From the IMG/VR virus record IMGVR_UViG_3300014050_000131, positions 1 through 24,394 of that record: 24,394 bases of DNA. One strand, 5' to 3'. Of this stretch, positions 15,281 through 21,262 are shown in pieces; within the stretch, counting starts at the first letter, position 1, and each line of letters opens with the position of its first letter. Below the pieces are notes generated by a model. It saw nothing but the letters and a program-made list of their open reading frames with translations. It did no database searches and was not told the DNA's origin. The position numbers and the translations under genes are program-made. Source of the DNA: a virus.

Positions 15281-16306
15281 ATGAAAGTTTTTATGACAGG
15301 CTGTACTTCTCCACAAGCCTCTAAAACTGCAAGTGAGAGTCTTCCTTCTTTTGCTGGAATTGTTTATCTTGCTTTAACCCAGTCTGGATGTGATGTTACT
15401 TGGGCAGACCCATCAATCAAAATGGATAAGGATTATTTATCTCAGTTTGATGTGGTACTTGTCGGTATATCTTCCCCAATGGGACTAACTTCTCATAGGC
15501 TATATGGCGCTTTGTCCGTAGTAAACATTGCTTATGAACTTGGAACTTTATCTTTATTTGTTGATGCTCCAGAACCACACAAGGTGTGGAATGGTCTAAG
15601 AGGTGTGTATAAGAACCCTAAAGACCTTGTAAAAGATTTTTATATAAAGCGTAAAGAGTTTAATGACACCCTTGAACCAAAGAACTTTGAAAAAGTTTTT
15701 GCTGGACTATCAAAACTTTACACAGAGATTTGGCCTAAAACAATTATTCCAGGGTATCCGTGGACAAAGCCAGAATCTATTATTAAATATATCCCCAATG
15801 TTGACCCTAACAATGTATTTGCTTTAGTCCCAGACGCAGCGCTTCTTAACATTGAAAGAGGTTCTAGAGGACTTGCTGATGGCGGATATTGGTGCGTTGA
15901 TGACTCTAAGACAGATTGGTTTAAGAAAACAGAAAAGCACCTAACTCATAAAACTATGCAGTATCGAGATGGTAGAACAGAAACTAATCAAGATATTCTA
16001 GTAAAACTAAATAATGCAACTGGTGCTCTTATCTCAACATATCGTGATGGTGCTTCTTGGTGGCTTCCTAGTCTTGCTCAGGCGTTGTTTGTTGGTGTCC
16101 CTGTAGTCACTGACTGGAGACTTACTGTCAACATGGGACCTGAATGGGGGGTTTTACCTTTTGTTGTTGAAGAGATGTCTAGAGAAGAACGATTAGTTCA
16201 CGCTAATACTCAAAAAGAGTTGTACAAAAACAATATTCCAACTTGGGAAGTATTTAAAAATTCTATAGTTGAAACCTTGTTTGAAAAAGACTACGCTACT
16301 AACTAA
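15281..16306 (+). CDS. Putative GT-B-type glycosyltransferase
   Basis: A 341-residue cytoplasmic protein. It begins with a strand and loop (MKVFMTGCTSPQAS), then GIVYLALTQSGCDVTWADP and FDVVLVGISSPM, resembling the N-terminal Rossmann domain of GT-B enzymes. Toward the end, GALISTYRDGASWWLPSLAQ followed by ALFVGVPVVTDW resembles the donor-site region of GT-B glycosyltransferases, where a helix after a P..(A/E)AL pattern precedes G.PVV. The usual donor glutamate is not clear. Substrate is unknown. The SD GGAAAGAGG is 5-13 bases upstream, and the gene is separated from the SSB-like gene by a strong hairpin, so expression may differ. Lower-confidence alternative: a nucleotide-binding protein of unknown role. 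Confidence 0.5.
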   Translation: MKVFMTGCTSPQASKTASESLPSFAGIVYLALTQSGCDVTWADPSIKMDKDYLSQFDVVLVGISSPMGLTSHRLYGALSVVNIAYELGTLSLFVDAPEPHKVWNGLRGVYKNPKDLVKDFYIKRKEFNDTLEPKNFEKVFAGLSKLYTEIWPKTIIPGYPWTKPESIIKYIPNVDPNNVFALVPDAALLNIERGSRGLADGGYWCVDDSKTDWFKKTEKHLTHKTMQYRDGRTETNQDILVKLNNATGALISTYRDGASWWLPSLAQALFVGVPVVTDWRLTVNMGPEWGVLPFVVEEMSREERLVHANTQKELYKNNIPTWEVFKNSIVETLFEKDYATN

Positions 16307-16325
16307 GCAGATATAGGAGACGAAC

Positions 16326-16745
16326 ATGGCTGAAGTAGACAATGATTGGGTGAGAAGTCAACTCACCGAGAATAAAACAAAGAAAGTTGTTGGAGATTCA
16401 GTTTTAAAACTTCTTGCTAGTTGGGAACAACTAAAGCAACCAACAGATAAAAATGCTAAAGAAATTATTAACATCTTTAGTAAGTTGGCTTTAGGGCACT
16501 CAATTGTTGAAAATAATCCTAATGAAACTTGGGTAGCAGCCCAGGCTGGATTTATTAAAGTAGCCGACACGGTTCGAGTTCGTAGCAATGCTTTTGATGG
16601 AGAACAAGGTAAAGCATATAACGGACGCAGGGGACGAGTTGTTGGAGTTCGTTATGGAGATGTCATTGTTAAGACAGACGATGGCAAAGTCCCAGTGTTA
16701 GATGGAATTCACTTTAAACCAGAAAACTTAGAAAAGTTGGTTTAA
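16326..16745 (+). CDS. Small protein with C-terminal SH3/KOW-like segment, function unknown
   Basis: A 139-residue protein not recognised as a known family. The N-terminal ~80 residues are helical and charged (WVRSQLTENKTKKVVGDSVL, then KEIINIFSKLALGHSI). The C-terminal ~55 residues look like a small beta barrel: ADTVRVRSNAFDGEQG, GRRGRVVGVRYGDVIVKTDD, with the RG.V..V pattern seen in KOW/SH3-like nucleic-acid or protein binding domains. The SD AGGAGA is about 8 bases upstream. It is followed two bases later by the next gene. Confidence 0.7.
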   Translation: MAEVDNDWVRSQLTENKTKKVVGDSVLKLLASWEQLKQPTDKNAKEIINIFSKLALGHSIVENNPNETWVAAQAGFIKVADTVRVRSNAFDGEQGKAYNGRRGRVVGVRYGDVIVKTDDGKVPVLDGIHFKPENLEKLV

Positions 16746-16747
16746 TA

Positions 16748-16948
16748 ATGCCAACAACTACATATAAGTTTTTTGTAAATGCAAAAAATCATAGTGAAGT
16801 TGTCAGTATTGCTGAGGAAAAAATTAATGCATACACTGGCCCAACAATGTCTCATAATCTAACTTACGAAATTATTGTAGAAGATGATACAGACAACAAA
16901 ACATATACCGCCCAAGTCATAGCGAGGATTAAAGATGAATACAGATAA
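16748..16948 (+). CDS. Small protein of unknown function
   Basis: A 66-residue protein, predicted alpha/beta (TYKFFVNAKNHSEVVSIAEE, then YEIIVEDDTDNKTYTAQVIA). No family recognised. It has no clear SD and starts two bases after the previous stop (TTTAATAATG), so translation is probably by re-initiation. Its 3' end overlaps the next gene by 14 bases. Frame and position between tightly packed genes support it as real. Confidence 0.65.
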   Translation: MPTTTYKFFVNAKNHSEVVSIAEEKINAYTGPTMSHNLTYEIIVEDDTDNKTYTAQVIARIKDEYR

Positions 16949-17258
16949 TGAGACAACTCAGCAAAACCCTCTTCGTGTTGAAGCGCTAAGAGAAGCAGCA
17001 AAGATTATTTCTGGCGACAGAAACAAACAATACGGCGCTCCTGAAGATAACTTTGAAAGAACTGCTCAGATTTGGTCGGTAATCTTAGGTGTACCAATTA
17101 GTAATGAAGATGTGGCAATGATGATGGTTGGGCTCAAGGTGGCAAGGTATGCCTCTAAGTCTGGCTATCAACCTGACACATGGATTGATATTGCGGGATA
17201 TGCAGGATGCGGGTACGAGGTGGGCTCGCTAGAAAATAATAAAAAATCCAACAACTAA
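16935..17258 (+). CDS. DUF6378-like phage protein
   Basis: A 107-residue protein whose core (ALREAAKIISGDRNKQYGAP, ED.FERTAQIWS, EDVAMMMVGLKVARYAS, TWIDIAGYAGCG) matches the widespread phage family annotated DUF6378. That family is often found beside nucleotide-metabolism or replication genes and has a mostly helical fold. The conserved QYG.P..NF and D..DIAGYA blocks are present. The biochemical role is not established. The start is inside the previous gene, with SD GCGAGG upstream of ATG 16935. Confidence 0.8.
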   Translation: MNTDNETTQQNPLRVEALREAAKIISGDRNKQYGAPEDNFERTAQIWSVILGVPISNEDVAMMMVGLKVARYASKSGYQPDTWIDIAGYAGCGYEVGSLENNKKSNN

Positions 17259-17277
17259 TTTTTAAGAAAGGTTTCCC

Positions 17278-17541
17278 GTGTCCCGCAAACCTTGGGAATT
17301 TGAAAATCCAACCTGTGCAGAAGTTGGACTTGACGTTTTTTACATTCAAGATATAGATGAAGACCCAGAAACATCTATGTATGACCATAAAGAAGCAAGA
17401 AAACTTTGTGCTTTATGCATTCATAAAACAGACTGTGCTGAATGGGGAATTAACCACGAAGCATTTGGCATTTGGGGTGGTCTTACCCCTAGAGAAAGAG
17501 TTCAAATAAGACGGGCTAGGCACATCAATATTTCTCTATAG
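17278..17541 (+). CDS. WhiB-family iron-sulfur transcriptional regulator
   Basis: An 87-residue WhiB-like protein. The four cluster cysteines are Cys13, Cys44, Cys47 and Cys53 (C-X30-C-X2-C-X5-C), and the GIWGG turn at residues 64-68 is followed by the basic LTPRERVQIRRAR segment. WhiB proteins bind a 4Fe-4S cluster and contact the primary sigma factor to redirect transcription; phage versions can repress host whiB genes or change host physiology. It starts at GTG 17278 with AAAGG six bases upstream. An ATG start is not available before Cys13. Found only in Actinobacteria and their phages, so it is the clearest host clue here. Confidence 0.93.
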   Translation: MSRKPWEFENPTCAEVGLDVFYIQDIDEDPETSMYDHKEARKLCALCIHKTDCAEWGINHEAFGIWGGLTPRERVQIRRARHINISL

Positions 17542-17577
17542 GATGCAAAATAGAGATAGAATTATGCTGTAAACCAT

Positions 17578-17600
17578 ACCTCTAGAAAGAGAGGTTTGAA
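17578..17600 (+). promoter_or_regulatory. Hairpin that covers a ribosome binding site
   Basis: ACCTCT (17578-17583), loop AGAAAG, AGAGGT (17590-17595): the right arm contains the GAGAGG-like SD, six bases before ATG 17601. If folded, the stem would hide the SD of the next gene. Confidence 0.45.
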
Positions 17601-17894
17601 ATGGCAGCAGAGCCTGTACTAAGTCCTATGGCTGTGTGCGAAATATGCTGGCTTCAAGATAACGCTAACTGGGAACCACAAAGCGTTAACGAAGAAGGCA
17701 ACATTATGATGCGCCTTGTCGGGGTAAAAACCCCTGAAATTTTTGAGCCAGGAAATGTTGATGTCTGCTGTATGTGTGGCGCTATAACTATTGCAGGAAT
17801 ATACGAACTTAAAGACCCACAAAAAGTTTATTTTCTTACTGACGACTCAGCCAAGGATTTTGAATACGAATTTGATACCATAGACGACGAGTAG
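17601..17894 (+). CDS. Small cysteine-pair protein (possible zinc ribbon)
   Basis: A 97-residue protein with two CxxC pairs, VCEICW near residue 13 and VCCMCGA near residue 53, spaced as in a small zinc ribbon. The C-terminal third is acidic (DDSAKDFEYEFDTIDDE). No enzymatic motif is seen. It lies between the two WhiB-family genes; whether it acts on transcription or is a generic small phage protein cannot be told. Its RBS lies in a hairpin (17578-17595), unlike its neighbours. Start ATG 17601 follows that RBS. Confidence 0.7.
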   Translation: MAAEPVLSPMAVCEICWLQDNANWEPQSVNEEGNIMMRLVGVKTPEIFEPGNVDVCCMCGAITIAGIYELKDPQKVYFLTDDSAKDFEYEFDTIDDE

Positions 17895-17909
17895 ATTCGG
17901 AGTCTGGTA

Positions 17910-18248
17910 ATGGCAAAAGACACACGGCACGGGGAACACCTGTGGTCTGAGTGGTCAGGTTGTGGGCTTCCCCAGGAACGAAGCGACTCCCTTATTTACT
18001 TCACTATTGACCATATTGACGTCGAACATGAACTTATAAGAAAAGCATTGGCTTCTACAATTCAACGAGATGGAGTTGTTGATTCTTTAGGGGATGCCTT
18101 TAAGCGGCTTGAACTTTCAAAAGTTGTTTGCGGTTGGATAGGTACATTTGAAGAAGACACTGACTTTTACGCTTGCGATGAAACTGGCGAAACTGAATAT
18201 GGTGATATAGTTCAAGATATTCAACCAATTACATGGGTAGAAATTTAA
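17910..18248 (+). CDS. Small acidic protein of unknown function
   Basis: A 112-residue acidic protein, not recognised. Visible segments are SDSLIYFTIDHIDVEHELIR, then a helix RKALASTIQRDGVVDSLGDAF and a C-terminal beta-like IQPITWVEI. Three cysteines are scattered with no zinc pattern. Start ATG 17910 follows CGGAG by about 8 bases and lies 15 bases after the previous stop, so it is probably in the same transcript. An AT-rich inverted repeat lies just after the stop. Confidence 0.65.
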   Translation: MAKDTRHGEHLWSEWSGCGLPQERSDSLIYFTIDHIDVEHELIRKALASTIQRDGVVDSLGDAFKRLELSKVVCGWIGTFEEDTDFYACDETGETEYGDIVQDIQPITWVEI

Positions 18249-18282
18249 TAAAAATTAGTTTGCTTTAGTTACATAATTTTTA
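18249..18282 (+). promoter_or_regulatory. Perfect 9-bp AT inverted repeat, operator-like
   Basis: TAAAAATTA (18249-18257) and TAATTTTTA (18274-18282) are exact inverses with a 16-base spacer. They sit just upstream of the likely -10 box of the second WhiB-family gene. As a stem it would be weak (A/T only), so a protein-binding operator is more plausible than a terminator. Confidence 0.4.
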
Positions 18283-18294
18283 ATATGTTTAGTG

Positions 18295-18309
18295 TATTAT
18301 TATTGCATT
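18295..18309 (+). promoter_or_regulatory. Candidate -10 box giving a leaderless transcript
   Basis: TATTAT (18295-18300) lies nine bases before ATG 18310, so transcription would begin at or within a few bases of the start codon. No SD exists upstream of this ATG and no good -35 is seen. Leaderless mRNAs are common in Actinobacteria. Confidence 0.4.
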
Positions 18310-18831
18310 ATGTGGAAGCCAGCAAATAGCCTTGAATGGCAAAGAGAAGCAGTGTGTGCATTACCTAAAAATAGGGAGTATATTGACTGGTTTTTTTCAA
18401 AGGACTTCTCAGAAAAATATGCGGCAAAGAATATGTGTTTTACTTGCCCTGTCCGTAAACAATGTCTTCAGTGGGCTCTAGAGCACCGTCAAATCTGGGG
18501 CGTGTGGGGCGGAAAAGACGAAGTAGAAATTCGTAGAGCGTTGTCAGTTTCATATTTAGGTGAAGAAACACGCAGACGCCGCTATCCAAACTGCCCTCAT
18601 TGCACAGCGCGACCAGGTAAGTTAGAAGTATCTATTGAACAACTTTCCACAACAGGGCGTTGGACTACAGCAAAAATTGTGACTTGCACTGAGTGTGGCT
18701 TTGCTTGGCGTAGTCGAACAAGTGCAAATGCGGTAGAAGCCTACAAGTTAGAGCGTGAAGATAAATTTGCTAAACAACTAAAAGAAAAAGAAAAACTACA
18801 AAGAAAAAATAAGCGAGTTAAGAAGTCTTAA
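18310..18831 (+). CDS. WhiB-family protein fused to a C-terminal zinc ribbon
   Basis: A 173-residue protein from ATG 18310; a GTG at 18292 would add YYYCI but has no SD. Residues 1-80 are a WhiB domain with Cys16, Cys43, Cys46 and Cys52 and the GVWGG turn at 64-68, then EVEIRRAL. Residues ~88-135 add CPHC (95/98) and CTEC (126/129), a four-cysteine zinc-ribbon arrangement absent from ordinary WhiB proteins, preceded by a basic RRRRY. The last ~35 residues are a highly charged lysine-rich helix (KEKEKLQRKNKRVKKS), probably nucleic-acid binding. The expected role is sigma-factor contact with added DNA binding. Its 3' end overlaps the converging methyltransferase gene by 14 bases. Confidence 0.85.
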   Translation: MWKPANSLEWQREAVCALPKNREYIDWFFSKDFSEKYAAKNMCFTCPVRKQCLQWALEHRQIWGVWGGKDEVEIRRALSVSYLGEETRRRRYPNCPHCTARPGKLEVSIEQLSTTGRWTTAKIVTCTECGFAWRSRTSANAVEAYKLEREDKFAKQLKEKEKLQRKNKRVKKS

Positions 18832-19402
18832 CAAGCCAAACTTGTAATCCAATTTCTATAACTTTAAATTTATTAGAGTAGCAAAGCATTATTGCATCAA
18901 TTGCAGGTCTTGGTCGGTAGGCTGGACCTTTTCCTGCATCCCATTGGTAGTCATCAAACGCTAAAATACCTCCAACTTTTAAAGCCTCTACAGCGTTCAT
19001 ACCATCTTTTAATACTGGTACGGCTTCGTGGTCTCCATCTATATAAATAAAGTCATATAAAATTTCAGGGTCTTTTGATGCAAAAAACTCATCGCTAGTC
19101 ATTTTCTTTTTAATAAGGCGACCAGATTTAACATACTCACCTGTCTGAGAATCGTAGGATTGTTCTACCTCATTCCAATCAAGCATATCGTGAGCAACCT
19201 CGTTAGAGCCTCCCCAAGTATCTACATCAGTTAATGTAGATTTTGAGTGAAGCAATATGTTATCTATAAGCCATTTAGATGCATCACCTTTATATGCTCC
19301 AATTTGCAAACAATGAATTTCTTCAGTTCTTTTTGAAGACAAGTGTGTTTCAAAAATAAAAGGACCTCCTGATTGTAAAAACCAGTTAGGCATTTCAGTC
19401 AT
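18818..19402 (-). CDS. Class I SAM-dependent methyltransferase
   Basis: A 194-residue methyltransferase of the Methyltransf_24 kind. Motif I is CLQIGAYKGDASKW, with QIGAYKG as the SAM-binding glycine loop; motif II region is LTDVDTWGG; and YDFIYIDGDHE plus LKVGGILAFDDYQW form the late motifs, with IDGDH typical of enzymes acting on sugars or small O-linked substrates rather than DNA bases. No DNA-methylase DPPY/NPPY motif is present. Start ATG at 19402 has AAAGAGG 7 bases upstream and overlaps the glycosyltransferase gene by 8 bases, so the two are coupled. It may methylate the sugar added by that enzyme; this is inference. Confidence 0.8.
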   Translation of the reverse strand: MTEMPNWFLQSGGPFIFETHLSSKRTEEIHCLQIGAYKGDASKWLIDNILLHSKSTLTDVDTWGGSNEVAHDMLDWNEVEQSYDSQTGEYVKSGRLIKKKMTSDEFFASKDPEILYDFIYIDGDHEAVPVLKDGMNAVEALKVGGILAFDDYQWDAGKGPAYRPRPAIDAIMLCYSNKFKVIEIGLQVWLVKTS

Positions 19403-20483
19403 TTTTTGCCTCTTTCATTGCTTGTTCACAAAACTCTAAGTTTTTAAGAAGTCTTTCCATTTCATTTGGAAGAGCCATCTTTACTGCATTCTGTGCATGA
19501 GTTATTGCTTCAGCATACTTCCCTAATCGGTAGCAAGCAATTGCAGCAAAGTCATGGGGTAGATACCCCCAAGCATCTGCTTCGCATAGATACTCTTGAG
19601 GACGCTCTGTGATAGCCAACGCAGCCATAGCATTTTCATAGCATTGCTCCCATTTGGAAGTGTTGTAGTAATACTTAGCCAACTCTACATATGGCTCACG
19701 GCGCCCTGGAGCCTCTTTAATTGCCATATTAAACCAATGCTCACACTCGTCTGGGTTCATAATGCCGATATATCTCATAGATGCGGCACGCTCCATATCC
19801 CAGGTGGCGTTTGGCATACCAAGATGCTTTTTAAAATACTTTGTTGCTTCTTCATATTGACGATAGAAGTAACACTCTCGTGCATAGTAAAAAGTATTTC
19901 TGTCATCATAGGGGTCTTCATCAATAGAAAGTTTTAATAAGTCTAAATACTGGGCTCGTGACTTGGTGTTATCAGCGTGATGCTCCATCACAGCGTTTGT
20001 GTGATATTGAATTTCTTGAATGCGGTCAGGCACTAAAATCTCGTGAACAGGGTTTTTCCAACGATACCCATGTCGAGCATGAAACTTATCGCCTTTAAAA
20101 GTAGTTCCAGGAGTTCCATCTTCATTAAAGTTCCACACATAGTCATAGCGTGGTCGTGTGGCATGATTATCAAAGGCTTTTTGTAGTTCATCTTTCCAAC
20201 CAGGCAACATAATCTCATCCATATCTAATGGAAGACAGTAGTCAATATCTGTAGGGACAAAAGCCAATGACGCGTTTCTGCCTACATCAAAACGCCAAGG
20301 CTTCACACAAATGGATACAACGTTGATTCCAAGAGACTTAGCAATCTCGATTGTGCGGTCAGTAGAGCCTGTGTCAGCAATTAGCAGATAGTCAGCATCA
20401 TCTTTTACTGAGTTATACCAGCGTTCAACGTGTTTCTCTTCGTTAAGAGCAATTGTATATACAGCAACTTTTACTTTAGCCAT
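19395..20483 (-). CDS. GT2 glycosyltransferase with C-terminal TPR repeats
   Basis: A 362-residue protein. Residues ~1-140 are a GT2-family GT-A domain: VAVYTIALNEEKHVERW, LLIADTGSTDRTIEIA (nucleotide site), and CLPLDMDEIML with Asp87-Met-Asp89 as the DxD motif. HARHGYRWKNPVHEIL supplies the acceptor-side region common to this group. From ~residue 180 the protein is helical with TPR-like pairs (YARECYFYRQYEEATKYFKK, VELAKYYYNTSKWEQCYENA, AIACYRLGKYAEAITHAQNA). GT2-TPR proteins modify cell-surface or virion proteins and are common in phages beside tail adhesins. It starts at ATG 20483 with only a weak SD (AAGG about 13 bases upstream) and lies 28 bases after a rho-independent terminator. Confidence 0.87.
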   Translation of the reverse strand: MAKVKVAVYTIALNEEKHVERWYNSVKDDADYLLIADTGSTDRTIEIAKSLGINVVSICVKPWRFDVGRNASLAFVPTDIDYCLPLDMDEIMLPGWKDELQKAFDNHATRPRYDYVWNFNEDGTPGTTFKGDKFHARHGYRWKNPVHEILVPDRIQEIQYHTNAVMEHHADNTKSRAQYLDLLKLSIDEDPYDDRNTFYYARECYFYRQYEEATKYFKKHLGMPNATWDMERAASMRYIGIMNPDECEHWFNMAIKEAPGRREPYVELAKYYYNTSKWEQCYENAMAALAITERPQEYLCEADAWGYLPHDFAAIACYRLGKYAEAITHAQNAVKMALPNEMERLLKNLEFCEQAMKEAKND

Positions 20484-20510
20484 GCGGATAGTCTACCTTA
20501 AACAAAGCAA

Positions 20511-20538
20511 AAACCCCGCACCAAAAGGTACGGGGTTT
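20511..20538 (-). terminator. Rho-independent terminator (minus strand)
   Basis: Read on the minus strand, AAACCCCGTACC, loop TTTT, GGTGCGGGGTTT pairs over 12 bp with one A-C mismatch and is followed by a T-run (TTTTTGCTTTG when read from the stem's last bases). It lies 14 bases after the stop of the small structural gene at 20553-20939 and 27 bases before the GT2 start. Confidence 0.85.
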
Positions 20539-20552
20539 AGGCTATTTAATAA

Positions 20553-20939
20553 TTATGCAATATTTGCAAAACGAACGCGACCATAGATAGTGGTTCCACC
20601 ATCACGGCTATAGAACTCTAGTACAGAACGACCAGATGTTGCTAGAGTAGGGCTTCCGCCACCATCCCAAGAAACGTTTGAGAAGTTAACTGTGTTTGAG
20701 CCGCGGTTAGCAACTTCAACCCACCAAGTATTTGCATAGTTGTCTGGCACATTTGAGAATGTGATTGTTGATGTTGCAGTCTGATTTCTTAAAACAGTCA
20801 CAGGGAAGTCAATAACACTCACTGTGATTGGACCGTTAGCGCTAGCACCTGTAAGTGTTTGCAGACGTGCTGTAACACCCTGTGTGATGTAGGCATCAGT
20901 TGATGCGGTTAGCACCTGTGGTGACATTGTAATTGGCAT
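20553..20939 (-). CDS. Small virion-associated beta protein next to the adhesin
   Basis: A 128-residue beta-rich protein without cysteines or charged catalytic patterns. Its C-terminal half (WWVEVANRGSNTVNFSNVSW, GGGSPTLATSGRSVLEFYSR, DGGTTIYGRVRF) resembles short beta-sandwich pieces found at the ends of phage fibres and in fibre-associated proteins, where the DGGTT.YG pattern recurs. It is probably an accessory to, or separate tip of, the glycine-rich adhesin. Start ATG 20939 has GGAGG about 8 bases upstream, lying in the end of the previous gene; the genes are three bases apart. A terminator follows. Confidence 0.65.
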   Translation of the reverse strand: MPITMSPQVLTASTDAYITQGVTARLQTLTGASANGPITVSVIDFPVTVLRNQTATSTITFSNVPDNYANTWWVEVANRGSNTVNFSNVSWDGGGSPTLATSGRSVLEFYSRDGGTTIYGRVRFANIA

Positions 20940-20942
20940 TGT

Positions 20943-21242
20943 TTATTCCTCCGCAGGTGTTGCAGTTGTAGACGACTTCTTTGTAGAAGTTGTCTTTGCA
21001 GCAGGTGCTGCTTCTTCTGCTGCTGTTGCAACTAGTTTTTCCCATACAGGAAGTCCTTTTGGCAGTTCAGGAGCAAATGTCTTTTCTTTGAAGTTATAAG
21101 TCCAGCCCACTGAAGGAGCAAATGTTGCATCAGTAATGTCTACAACTGTATACATTAATGATTCTGGACCAATTAGGTCTTCGCTTTCAGCCACAATAAT
21201 GTTTTGAACTTTGCTGGCTGCAACGAGAGCAAACTTTTTCAT
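20943..21242 (-). CDS. Small tail-fibre-associated protein with low-complexity tail
   Basis: A 99-residue protein. Residues 1-60 fit the small phage domain that opens with a strand about an ongoing value (KKFALVAASKVQNIIVAE) and ends with the pattern SVGWTYNFKEKTFAPE, which recurs in fibre-associated and assembly-type small proteins in many phages. Residues 70-99 are an Ala/Thr/Lys/Ser tail (AAPAAKTTSTKKSSTTATPA), likely unstructured. Start ATG 21242 has a perfect AGGAGG upstream. It lies between the adhesin and a small beta protein in one transcript, so a role in fibre structure or assembly is inferred. Confidence 0.65.
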   Translation of the reverse strand: MKKFALVAASKVQNIIVAESEDLIGPESLMYTVVDITDATFAPSVGWTYNFKEKTFAPELPKGLPVWEKLVATAAEEAAPAAKTTSTKKSSTTATPAEE

Positions 21243-21262
21243 AAGTTATATCCTCCTATACC

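Noticed and set aside
15040-15324. Separate gene in the +1 frame of the SSB-like tail and following hairpin
   Set aside because: It is a Ser/Thr/Cys-rich shifted reading of the Ala-Pro repeat, runs through a strong hairpin, and has no RBS of its own.
20033-20218. Short minus-strand frame within the GT2 gene
   Set aside because: It is the shifted frame of a well-supported glycosyltransferase.
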